Assembly: GCA_015061885.1 (NCBI GenBank)
Contig: SUVS01000010.1
Span: 1 to 62,005, forward strand
DNA length: 62,005 nt
Origin: Lentisphaerota bacterium
GTDB lineage: Bacteria > Verrucomicrobiota > Lentisphaeria > Victivallales > Victivallaceae
Reading direction: 5' to 3'
Made by a program: the position numbers and the translations under genes. The notes beneath the pieces are model-generated. The model was not told the DNA's origin. It searched no databases and was given only the letters and a program-made list of their open reading frames with translations. Shown in pieces: positions 54,545-62,005 of this stretch (position 1 is its first letter; each line of letters starts with the position of its first letter).

Positions 54545-55309
54545 ATGAAAAAACAAACTTTTGGCACTATGGCAATAACCGCATTGATGTTGCTCGGTTG
54601 CGGTTGTGCAGTTACCCCAGATCCCGTTCCAAACCCCAATCCCAATCCGTTGCCCGAACCGATTCACTTTCCGATCATCTGGGGCGATAATGAGTTGTTT
54701 GAGGAAAAAAATACTCCTCTGGCGGTGCGGGTCGTTCCCAGTGTTGCTTCGCATGAAAGCAGACTTTGCAGTCAGATCAAAGAGCGTTTGAACAATTCTT
54801 ACAGTATGTCCGTTGAAGGCAATACCCCATGTGATATGCAAGTAAATGTACATTCTGAATTCAAAGTTATTGTACCGCTTCCGCAATTGCGGATGTACCA
54901 CAATTTGGAAATCGGAGTTGCAACTCCGACAGGAGAACCTTTGTACTCTGTATGGCAGCATAAAAGTGAAGTCGCAGAAGCATATTCAAGCGATGATGCC
55001 TGCCGTAATGCTCTTTTGGCTTCCGCAATGCGCGGTGTTGATAACTGGATGAAAAACATATTTACTCCCGGTGGCAATCAGACATTTGCAGTTTCCATAG
55101 TCCGGTTCCGGATCGCTTATTATCTGGTTGATTTGAATTTTTCGCGTATGGAAACAGAACAGCGTACATTGCTTAACAAGCTCCGTAAAATCAAAGGGGT
55201 GTATGATGTGCGTATTATCGAATCCAATGCCAAAAACCGGATCGTATCTTTCCGCATACTTTACCGGAAGGATCAACTTCCTTATGGAATCGCAAGTGCT
55301 GTAAAATAA
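54545..55309 (+). CDS. Predicted lipoprotein, paralogue of the next gene
   Basis: A 254-residue protein with a lipoprotein signal: M-K-K, a hydrophobic helix and the lipobox L-L-G-C (Cys19). A Pro/Asn-rich spacer (residues 22-42) follows, as in many envelope lipoproteins. The body has no family I can name. Its C-terminal 45 residues (L-R-K-I-K-G-V...V-S-F-R-I-L-Y-R-K-D-Q-L-P-Y-G) align with the end of the next lipoprotein (L-R-S-M-P-G-I...V-T-F-R-I-V-Y-L-K-D-K-Y-P-Q-G), so the two are diverged duplicates. The SD AAAGGA is shared by most genes in the cluster. Probably an envelope partner of the CsgG/LpoB-like protein. Confidence 0.8.
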   Translation: MKKQTFGTMAITALMLLGCGCAVTPDPVPNPNPNPLPEPIHFPIIWGDNELFEEKNTPLAVRVVPSVASHESRLCSQIKERLNNSYSMSVEGNTPCDMQVNVHSEFKVIVPLPQLRMYHNLEIGVATPTGEPLYSVWQHKSEVAEAYSSDDACRNALLASAMRGVDNWMKNIFTPGGNQTFAVSIVRFRIAYYLVDLNFSRMETEQRTLLNKLRKIKGVYDVRIIESNAKNRIVSFRILYRKDQLPYGIASAVK

Positions 55310-55333
55310 AATAATCAGAAAGGATCTTGAATT

Positions 55334-56131
55334 ATGAAAAAGAGTATATTGACTGTTATCGGAGCAATCAACATTGTTTGTGCCGGATGTAATTCTTATG
55401 TTGGAGATACGCATGTCCCCCAGCCGACGCCGCAACCGGTCGCGACCCAAAGTCCGATACACATAAAAAACCAGACTGCCGAAGATTCTTTTTCTATTGA
55501 AAGTGCTGTCAATACAAAATTGCGTTTGAAGATCATCTACGGAGCATCTGAAAAATCTTTTTCGCAAAAAGTTGCTGAACGGTTGACTAATACAGTTCTT
55601 CTTGAAAAAGCGGAATTGACTTTGCTTGATCCCTGTGATGCCGTTGTTCTGCTGACTCCGGAATTTGAACTGTTTGACTGTGATGGCGGTTATTACCGCG
55701 TCAAATGCAAGCAAGTTACAGTGCAGATCAAGTCCGCACAGAAACTCTATGCCAGTAAAACTGTTGAACCGGATTCTTTGCCCCGGAAACTCGGTTTGAG
55801 CAATGCTAAAAATCAATATGTAAATCCGGTTGTCAACGCATTGTCTGCATATCTTGGTCAGAAATTGCAAGAAATCAGTAATAATGATATTGCTGTTACG
55901 GAAATGCGTTTTGCACTGAAAAATCATCGCCAGTATGCAGATACCACTGCGATTGCCAAACAGGTTGAGCGGATCAGTAATATATTGCGTTCCATGCCCG
56001 GAATTGTAAACTATACTAATATTGCACAGCATACATCTCAAGCCGCTGTCACATTCCGTATTGTTTATCTTAAAGATAAATATCCTCAAGGGTTGGTGAA
56101 TGCAATAAATGTTAAACTTGAAGTGAAATAA
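55334..56131 (+). CDS. Predicted lipoprotein, paralogue of the previous gene
   Basis: A 265-residue protein with an N-terminal M-K-K, a hydrophobic segment and Cys19 in a weak lipobox (C-A-G-C, with Cys at the usual Leu position). A Pro/Gln/Thr-rich linker spans residues 26-45. A mixed alpha/beta body follows, then a C-terminal domain shared with the upstream lipoprotein. The middle segment (L-R-L-K-I-I-Y-G, F-S-Q-K-V-A-E-R-L-T-N) parallels V-R-V-V-P...L-C-S-Q-I-K-E-R-L-N-N in the paralogue, so the relation extends over most of the length. No catalytic motif is seen. It lies 24 bp after its paralogue and 27 bp before the CsgG-like gene. Confidence 0.78.
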   Translation: MKKSILTVIGAINIVCAGCNSYVGDTHVPQPTPQPVATQSPIHIKNQTAEDSFSIESAVNTKLRLKIIYGASEKSFSQKVAERLTNTVLLEKAELTLLDPCDAVVLLTPEFELFDCDGGYYRVKCKQVTVQIKSAQKLYASKTVEPDSLPRKLGLSNAKNQYVNPVVNALSAYLGQKLQEISNNDIAVTEMRFALKNHRQYADTTAIAKQVERISNILRSMPGIVNYTNIAQHTSQAAVTFRIVYLKDKYPQGLVNAINVKLEVK

Positions 56132-56158
56132 TTTTTATAAACGAAAGGATTTTATAAT

Positions 56159-57340
56159 ATGAAAAAGCTCTGGAGTATTATGCTGCTGCTGCCAGTAATT
56201 TGTACCGCATCAGTCAATTTCAAAGTAACAGATGATGAAAGTCGCCAGGCACTTTACAACACCATTGAGCAGGCGGCAGACTCTATAAAAAACGCTCCGT
56301 TCGGGAGCAAAACGGTTGCAATTCTTCCGGTTCGCGGTGTGTCTGGTGAATTCTCAAGTATGCTGGTACACCGGTTGAAGAATGTTGTAACAAAAGCTGG
56401 ATTCACATGTGTTGAAGGTAAAGAAGATCCCATGTGGAATGAGATTATCAAGGAATTTGCCTGGGATGAACGCAAAGATGACATCCTTGATCCTGCAACT
56501 GTTGCCAAATTCGGTAAACTTAAAGCCGCACAGATACTGCTTCAATGCAGAGTTATGACTATTGATAAAAACAATGAGCGGGTCTATGCTGAAATCGAAC
56601 TTCACGCTACTGATATTGTCACCAAACAGCATATTTGGGGGGATAGTTTTGCATGTCGTTTCTATGTCAATAAAAAACTTGAAGGCATCGTTGATCTTAC
56701 AAACGACCAGCGGATGCTTTTGAAGAAAAATTTTGAAGAAGCCTATTCATCTCTGGTATCTCCGGCATTCGCTGATAAATTGGAAAAAATCAAATCGGTT
56801 ACTGTTATACCTCTGGCTGGAGATAACAAACAGTATATCACCGGTCTGGCTATTGAAACTCTTGCCCGGACAAAAATGATCCCAAAAAATCCCATGATCC
56901 CGACCTTGACCCTGGTGCGTTCCACTGCACGGGATAAAAAGTTGGACAGTGATGCCATTTTCTACGGTTCTGTCCGTCAACTTTCACGCAATTTGCAAGA
57001 AAGCTACATAACTGAAGATAGAAAATATCGCGTCTGTAATTATAAAGTTGAAGTTGATGTTCAACTTTTGCTGGAAGATGCTGCAACCGGAAATGTTCTC
57101 TGGAGCAAAACAATTACATTTTCAGAAATCTGTCCAGAGCAGACAATGCTGTCGGAAGAGGAAATACGGAAACTCAATGACGAAGATTTCGGCAATATTA
57201 CCAATGATATAAAAGGCAACATTGCTGATAACTGGGCGAAATATCTGCTCTATATTTTAGGGGCAGTTGCTGCAATCGTAATCATTGTTTTGCTGTTCTG
57301 GTTGTTGAAATTTTTAATTTCATTTTTCGTAATACGCTGA
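56159..57340 (+). CDS. Exported protein with two CsgG/LpoB-like domains and a C-terminal membrane helix
   Basis: A 393-residue protein. A signal peptide (1-18) is followed by two related alpha/beta domains. The first (about 45-170) has V-A-I-L-P-V-R-G, L-V-H-R-L-K, D-P-A-T-V-A-K-F-G-K-L-K-A-A-Q-I-L-L-Q-C-R-V and Y-A-E-I-E-L-H-A-T-D; the second (about 205-325) has V-T-V-I-P-L-A-G, D-A-I-F-Y-G-S-V-R-Q-L and V-E-V-D-V-Q-L-L-L-E-D-A-A-T-G-N-V-L-W-S-K. This pattern, with a strand, then 'is-it-there' helix, then a paired sheet ending in D-x-x-T-G-x-x-x-W, matches the CsgG/LpoB fold. A strongly hydrophobic helix closes the protein (about 360-390), anchoring it to the membrane with the domains outside the cytoplasm. 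The role is unknown. Confidence 0.72.
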   Translation: MKKLWSIMLLLPVICTASVNFKVTDDESRQALYNTIEQAADSIKNAPFGSKTVAILPVRGVSGEFSSMLVHRLKNVVTKAGFTCVEGKEDPMWNEIIKEFAWDERKDDILDPATVAKFGKLKAAQILLQCRVMTIDKNNERVYAEIELHATDIVTKQHIWGDSFACRFYVNKKLEGIVDLTNDQRMLLKKNFEEAYSSLVSPAFADKLEKIKSVTVIPLAGDNKQYITGLAIETLARTKMIPKNPMIPTLTLVRSTARDKKLDSDAIFYGSVRQLSRNLQESYITEDRKYRVCNYKVEVDVQLLLEDAATGNVLWSKTITFSEICPEQTMLSEEEIRKLNDEDFGNITNDIKGNIADNWAKYLLYILGAVAAIVIIVLLFWLLKFLISFFVIR

Positions 57341-57386
57341 AATAAGATAATTTTACTGTAAATCATAAAAGAAAGGACTTATTCTT

Positions 57387-58610
57387 ATGAAAGAGTACAA
57401 TTGGAGAGAAGAACGCAAAAAGTATCAGGCGGATTTTCAGAAACAGGACGAACCGGTTCCGCAGCAGCCGTCAGCTCCGGTTTCTGCTCCGGAACCGAAA
57501 ACTGGCAATAAGACAGTGCTTTACATTATTGCCGCTGTTGTGTTGATCGTGATCTCGGCATTTATTTTCCTCCGCCCGGCAGGAAACGCCGAAATTAAAA
57601 AGAATACTCCGGTTGGAATTCAGCCTGATAGTGATATTGTCCAGCCGCAATCATCCGGTATTAATATTACAGTTCCCACGATTTCTGTCAAAAAGAGCTT
57701 TGAAGAAATCGCTGAGGAAAAGAAGCACGCTGTTGGTCTTGTTGTTGTTTATGTTGAAATAGATAATAAACTTGCAGATAAAATACGTATTGGTACTGCC
57801 TGGGCTTTTTCACCCACTCAATTTGCGACAAATGGCCATGTTGTCAATGGTTTTTTTGAAAAAAGAAACAATATAATTGCAGAACTTGCTGTAACTTTGG
57901 CGGCAAATGAACTGAAAGTTAAAAATCTGGCTGAAATCGTTAAAAAGTTCGGACATGCCAAAGCGATTGAATTTGTCACCGGTTATATACCTACTGCAAT
58001 AGAACGCAGTAATTTTTCTGCAAGAATCCTTATTAACCAGCAGGCAATGAAATCATGTACGATCACTGGAGTACAAATTCATCCTGATTATAACGGTACG
58101 ATGTCTCCGGATGTAGCTGTTGTAACTGTCCGCGAGCCTCATAAACACTTTTTCCGGCTGGCATCCAAAGAAAAACTTTATAAACTGAAGCCCGGACGCC
58201 CCATTGCTTTGTTGGGATTCCCTTCTGAAAATCTTATCAAAAACAATGTTAATCTTGACAGTCCGGTGGCGACATTTCAATCCGCTTCTGTTATCAGCTT
58301 GACGGACTTTGATTTAAAACAAACTGTTCCTGAAAACAGACATTGGCTCCGGCATAGTCTGCCCGCAACCGGCGGTGCCAGCGGAAGTGCGATTTTTGAT
58401 CAGGATGGCGAAGTGATTGCTCTTTTGAATTCAGGGAATATGTTGATGAATGCCCGGGGGCAGCGAGTACCCAATGCCGTAATGGTCAATGGCGGTGTGC
58501 GTGTTGATTTGCTGGAAGGTGTCGGCAATAAAGTTCCGATTGACAGCTGGTTCAATCGCGGGACAGCTCCCGGGACAATTATTGAAAATGCGATAAAAAG
58601 TATAAAGTAA
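57387..58610 (+). CDS. Membrane-anchored trypsin-like serine protease
   Basis: A 407-residue protein. A cytoplasmic, Pro-rich N-terminus (1-42) precedes one membrane helix (43-63), so the protease domain (about 110-395) faces outward. The triad is visible in order: His151 in F-A-T-N-G-H-V-V, Asp242 in S-P-D-V-A-V-V-T-V, Ser332 in G-G-A-S-G-S-A-I-F. The oxyanion G-A-S-G replaces the common G-N/D-S-G. An insertion of about 50 residues after the His loop is unusual. There is no PDZ domain, unlike DegP/HtrA. It precedes the kinase gene by 126 bp that contain a long hairpin. Cleavage of an envelope signalling partner is inference. Confidence 0.85.
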   Translation: MKEYNWREERKKYQADFQKQDEPVPQQPSAPVSAPEPKTGNKTVLYIIAAVVLIVISAFIFLRPAGNAEIKKNTPVGIQPDSDIVQPQSSGINITVPTISVKKSFEEIAEEKKHAVGLVVVYVEIDNKLADKIRIGTAWAFSPTQFATNGHVVNGFFEKRNNIIAELAVTLAANELKVKNLAEIVKKFGHAKAIEFVTGYIPTAIERSNFSARILINQQAMKSCTITGVQIHPDYNGTMSPDVAVVTVREPHKHFFRLASKEKLYKLKPGRPIALLGFPSENLIKNNVNLDSPVATFQSASVISLTDFDLKQTVPENRHWLRHSLPATGGASGSAIFDQDGEVIALLNSGNMLMNARGQRVPNAVMVNGGVRVDLLEGVGNKVPIDSWFNRGTAPGTIIENAIKSIK

Positions 58611-58653
58611 AGACATAGAGCTTAAGGGCGGGAGGAATAAAACATTCCGCCCG

Positions 58654-58707
58654 TTCCGCTGAAGAGAGAGTGATTTTTTTATAAAAATCATACTCTTTTC
58701 AGCGGAA
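58654..58707. terminator. Long near-perfect hairpin between protease and kinase genes
   Basis: TTCCGCTGAA (58654-58663) pairs perfectly with TTCAGCGGAA (58698-58707). The inner GAGAGAGTGATTTTT/AAAAATCATACTCTT continues the stem to about 25 bp with one mismatch, two wobbles and a TTAT loop. A smaller GGGCGG/CCGCCC hairpin (about 58626-58652) precedes it. Without a clean U tract after the stem, it may terminate weakly, stabilise RNA or attenuate kinase expression. Confidence 0.5.
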
Positions 58708-58736
58708 TTTACGATCAAAATCAAAGGATGACAAAT

Positions 58737-61700
58737 ATGATGCAACCGCATATGGATAATATAGATAACTATCTTACTGTGCCCGGAAAACGCAACCGTA
58801 AGCCTGACGGCAGATTTGTGCCCGGTGATTTGATACTCAACCGTTATAAAGTTCTTGCCGAACTCGGTCAGGGCGGTATGGGGATCGTCTATAAATGTTT
58901 TGATGAAACAGCCGGAATCGAGATTGCACTCAAAGCACTTCCGCCGGAATTGAGTCATAATACTATTGAGATGGAGGATATCAAAGAAAACTTCCAGCTT
59001 ATCCATAATCTTTACCACCCCAATATTGCCGCCAGTAATAATCTGGAAAAAGATAATGCAAACGGCATTTATTACCTTATTATGGAGAATTGCGACGGCG
59101 AAGATTTACGCCGGTGGATCAAGCGTAAAAAGAAAGATAACTCTCTGGATCTCAACGCTGTAACTGCTGTGATCAGACAAATTGCAGATGCTCTGGATTA
59201 TGCTCATTCCCAGAATATCGTTCACCGGGATATTAAACCGGGAAATATAATGATCGATGCCAATGGCAATGTGAAAATATTGGATTTTGGATTAGCCGCA
59301 CATATTCACACCAGTCTTTCCCGTGTTACCGGGATATATAACGGTACATCCGGCACTGGACCTTATATGGCTCCGGAACAATGGCGGGGCAGACCGCAGG
59401 GGGCACCTGCGGATCAGTATGCACTGGCTGTAATGACTTACGAGATGCTTGCCGGACATCTGCCTTTTGAAAATCCTGATCCGGCAGTTCTTCAACAGAT
59501 TGTGCTGACCCAGGAGCCGGAAAATTTATCCGGACACCCCGGGTATGTTCAGAAAGCTGTGGTCCGGGCAATGAATAAAGTTCCGGAAAAACGCTTTTCT
59601 TCCTGTTCAGAATTTGCCAATGCTTTGGAAAATAAGAAAACTGTTATCATCCCGGGAAATATGCTTCGTAAGTCAGCTCCGGTTTTGTCTTTACTTCTGA
59701 TTTTTCTGATCGCATCAGCCGGATTTTCGTATTACAGTAATTATCGTCAAAAGGTCGCTGCCGAAAAGATAATCTCCGAACAAAGCCAAATTGCAGAAAA
59801 AGCAAAAATTGTTGAAAAAGTAAAAAAGAATCCCCAACCGGATGTAAATGCAGGTAATACTCCTCAAAAGCAAATTCAACCGGAGCCGGAAAAAAATAAA
59901 ATTATTGTATCTGAAGCTCTGACAGCCAATGATATTGCCGCCAATGACCGTCTGGAAAAAAGCAAGCAGCAGCAGGTGAATAAAGCCAAAGCTCAAGCCG
60001 TGGATTCAGAGCGGAAGAAAAAACTGAAACAGGAAAATGAATCATTGTCTGAAAAGCTCAAAAAACTATATCAGATAGTTGATAACATGGGTATTACAAA
60101 TATATTCCCCTCAAGATGGGGGAGCTTGGTCCGGAACTTCAATGCTGCCAGAGATGCCCTTGCAGAAAACAAGCAGCAAACTGCAAATATTTTCTTGAAA
60201 AAGGCTCTTGAAGATGCAGAATATATTCAAATGAATAAAAAATTTTACGATGAATATTGCCGCAGCAGAAGTGAAATAGCGGAAATTGTTACAAGTGCCC
60301 GGAAAAGGAGTAATGGAAAATGGGATGCCGCAAACTGTGATGTCGCAAAAAAAGCGATGAATAAGGCTCAAGATTATTATAAAAGTGAAAATTTCTTTGA
60401 AGGTGTGGAAATGCTCCGCAAAGCCAAAAATGAATATTTACTTGCAATCAAGTCTGCCGAGCAGGCACTGATCAATTCTGTTCAAGCGAAAATACAGAAA
60501 GCTTTTGAGCAGAAAAATTGGGAAGCGGTCAAAGCAAATGCCCGTGAGCTTCAGATATATCAGCCGGAAAAAGCACAACAATGGATAACGCTGGCAGAAG
60601 ACAATGTCCGCAAAGAAAAAATCGGGAAACTTTTGCAATCAGCGGAAACAGCTTTGCAGCAGAAAAAATTCCATACAGCCAAACAGGCAGTAGAGCAGAT
60701 GCGTGCTGTTGATCCGTGCCATCCTGAAATATCAAAAATGCAGGAGAAAATCATACTTGCCATGCAGCCGGTTCTGAAACTGATAATTTTTACCGAGGGC
60801 GAGGAGCTGCCCGCAAAAATATCTTTCAATAATTCACAGATTACCGGTCAGGCAGGGAATCTGTTTACCGGATTTATGGAAAATAAAGAATACCAGTGTA
60901 CTATTATCAGCCAAAAAGGTCAGAGAAAATTCTTCAGTTTGATAAAATTAAAATGCGACTGGTACGGCGAAAAGCAAATCACTGTCACTATGCAGGAATA
61001 CAATCTCTCGGCAGTAAAACTGACTTCTTCGCTCATATTGAAGATGGTAAAAATCAATGCCGGAACTTTTATGATGGGCAGTGAACCGGAAAAAGAAGTT
61101 GGCAGAGAACGCGATGAAACATACCATCAGGTCAAGATTTCCCGTGATTTCTGGATTGGCAAATATGAAGTTACCCAGGAGCAATACCAGACTGTTATGG
61201 GTGTCAATCCTTCTCGATTTCAAAAGAATAAAAATCCGGTTGAAAATGTTTCATGGTTTGATGCAAAACGATTCTGTGAGGTATTGAATCGGAAATTTGC
61301 GGTATATCTTCCGGATGGCTATCAGTTCGATCTGCCGACCGAAGCTCAATGGGAATATGCCTGCCGGGCTGGCACTGTAACTGCTCTCAACAACGGCAAA
61401 GATCTTGATTCAAACTTCAGTTTTAATACGGATCAAATCGCGGCATTCGCATTTAACAGCAGAAAGTATGCTCACAAAGAAGTGGGACAGCGGAAGCCCA
61501 ATCAGTGGGGACTCTATGATATGCACGGAAACATTGCAGAATGGTGCAGTGATTGGTATGGTTATCTGGAAGAAAAAGCTGCAGTTGACCCGACCGGACC
61601 GGTTATGGGTAAAAAACGCGTTTTACGCGGCGGCAGTTGGGTCAACCAGCCGCAATCATGCCGTTCTGCCAGCCGGGCGTATCTGAATCCTGCGGCAAAA

Positions 61701-61748
61701 ACAAATTATATCGGATTCCGGGTTGCCGTAGTTCCGGTAGCAAGGTAA
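58737..61748 (+). CDS. Transmembrane Ser/Thr protein kinase with PEGA-like and FGE-sulfatase domains
   Basis: 1003 residues from ATG 58737 (AAAGGA 8 nt upstream; ATG 58728 overlaps that SD). Residues 11-26 hold the T-V-P-G-K-R-N-R-K-P-D-G-R motif shared with the next gene. The kinase (37-300) is intact: G-Q-G-G-M-G (44-49), Lys66, H-R-D-I-K-P-G-N (Asp165), D-F-G (183) and M-A-P-E-Q-W. A membrane helix spans 315-332. Outside are coiled coils (340-680), a PEGA-like beta domain (680-760) and an FGE/SUMF1-like C-type-lectin-fold domain (768-1003: G-T-F-M-M-G-S, Y-E-V-T-Q-E-Q-Y, L-P-T-E-A-Q-W-E-Y-A, G-L-Y-D-M-H-G-N-I-A-E-W, R-G-G-S-W, Y-I-G-F-R-V). Kinase-FGE fusions occur in this superphylum. Ligand sensing by the FGE domain with phosphorylation inside is inference. 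Confidence 0.92.
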   Translation: MMQPHMDNIDNYLTVPGKRNRKPDGRFVPGDLILNRYKVLAELGQGGMGIVYKCFDETAGIEIALKALPPELSHNTIEMEDIKENFQLIHNLYHPNIAASNNLEKDNANGIYYLIMENCDGEDLRRWIKRKKKDNSLDLNAVTAVIRQIADALDYAHSQNIVHRDIKPGNIMIDANGNVKILDFGLAAHIHTSLSRVTGIYNGTSGTGPYMAPEQWRGRPQGAPADQYALAVMTYEMLAGHLPFENPDPAVLQQIVLTQEPENLSGHPGYVQKAVVRAMNKVPEKRFSSCSEFANALENKKTVIIPGNMLRKSAPVLSLLLIFLIASAGFSYYSNYRQKVAAEKIISEQSQIAEKAKIVEKVKKNPQPDVNAGNTPQKQIQPEPEKNKIIVSEALTANDIAANDRLEKSKQQQVNKAKAQAVDSERKKKLKQENESLSEKLKKLYQIVDNMGITNIFPSRWGSLVRNFNAARDALAENKQQTANIFLKKALEDAEYIQMNKKFYDEYCRSRSEIAEIVTSARKRSNGKWDAANCDVAKKAMNKAQDYYKSENFFEGVEMLRKAKNEYLLAIKSAEQALINSVQAKIQKAFEQKNWEAVKANARELQIYQPEKAQQWITLAEDNVRKEKIGKLLQSAETALQQKKFHTAKQAVEQMRAVDPCHPEISKMQEKIILAMQPVLKLIIFTEGEELPAKISFNNSQITGQAGNLFTGFMENKEYQCTIISQKGQRKFFSLIKLKCDWYGEKQITVTMQEYNLSAVKLTSSLILKMVKINAGTFMMGSEPEKEVGRERDETYHQVKISRDFWIGKYEVTQEQYQTVMGVNPSRFQKNKNPVENVSWFDAKRFCEVLNRKFAVYLPDGYQFDLPTEAQWEYACRAGTVTALNNGKDLDSNFSFNTDQIAAFAFNSRKYAHKEVGQRKPNQWGLYDMHGNIAEWCSDWYGYLEEKAAVDPTGPVMGKKRVLRGGSWVNQPQSCRSASRAYLNPAAKTNYIGFRVAVVPVAR

Positions 61749-61900
61749 TATTAAAGCCGTTAAAGATATGACTTACGCTGACAAAAAATGGTGGAAAATT
61801 ACCTCGTAAAATCTGTAATATTCCGCATATTGCGGATTGCAAATCAGAGTGATAAATGTTATATTATTCAGTTAAATAAAATTATAAAAGGGGACCTCCG

Positions 61901-62005
61901 ATGGAAGATATTGACAAAACAATACCGCCGCAGCGTGAAAATGTTTTTCCTGCGGCAGATGATGTAACAATGCCCGGTAAACGCGACCGCAAACCGGATG
62001 GGCGT
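61901..62005 (+). CDS. Start of a second Ser/Thr kinase-like gene, partial
   Basis: Thirty-five codons before the window ends. The SD AAAAGGGG precedes ATG 61901. Residues 23-35, T-M-P-G-K-R-D-R-K-P-D-G-R, repeat the motif found 12-13 residues before the kinase domain in the upstream gene, while the first 20 residues differ. The underlying codons differ at many synonymous sites, so this is an old, selected similarity and not a fresh duplication. I expect a paralogous membrane kinase, but the catalytic domain is outside the window. Confidence 0.65.
   Translation, partial: MEDIDKTIPPQRENVFPAADDVTMPGKRDRKPDGR

Noticed and set aside
56743..57113. Overlapping minus-strand frames in the CsgG-like gene
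   Set aside because: Short, mutually overlapping and without SD or motifs; the plus-strand frame has a signal peptide, domains and a membrane anchor.

Overview
The window looks like a chromosomal segment of a Gram-negative bacterium of the Lentisphaerota (Victivallales-like; Planctomycetes-Verrucomicrobia-Chlamydiae superphylum). Evidence: type IV pilin-like proteins with the [11 protein letters not shown] start typical of this superphylum, GntR/LacI-type hybrid regulators, many glycoside hydrolases and esterases, lipoproteins, a Ser/Thr kinase fused to a formylglycine-enzyme-like (FGE/sulfatase-modifying) domain, and a very large repeat protein. The phylum call is inference from family content. 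No rRNA, tRNA, CRISPR array, transposase or integrase was recognised.

Layout. 1-1800: minus-strand regulator followed by a pseudopilin cut by the window edge, with a self-overlapping operator. 1806-3320: a DUF1846 protein. 3330-4400: non-coding tandem 174-bp repeats plus an inverted copy of their core. 4587-4898: small antibiotic-biosynthesis-monooxygenase-fold protein. 5256-23372: one gene for a 6038-residue repeat protein (beta-helix-like N-terminus, about 19 copies of a ~110-aa module, Fn3-like modules, about 11 PPC-like modules), closed by a strong terminator. 23689-33314: a sugar-related locus with regulator, pseudopilin, duplicated-domain secreted protein, LamG-type secreted hydrolase, cytoplasmic glycoside hydrolase and alpha/beta hydrolase. 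33406-38737: housekeeping genes (ddh, rplM-rpsI, argC, recN) with a hairpin-rich intergenic stretch. 38863-46294: a second sugar-related locus (GH20-like enzyme divergent from a PocR/AraC regulator, a sodium symporter, a CE15-like esterase, a metallophosphoesterase). 46605-50373: an AEC-type permease and uvrA.

50374-62005 is the most unusual part. One strong promoter with a palindrome over its -35 box precedes a run of co-directional genes: a small HTH/zinc protein, a zinc-ribbon SPFH coiled-coil protein, a zinc-ribbon protein whose FHA domain lies in another frame (probable one-base deletion), two related lipoproteins, a double CsgG/LpoB-like membrane protein, a membrane-anchored trypsin-like protease, a receptor-like Ser/Thr kinase with PEGA-like and FGE-like extracytoplasmic domains, and the start of a second kinase-like gene sharing the same N-terminal motif. 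I read this as a candidate, apparently undescribed, transmembrane phospho-signalling system; its function is unknown.
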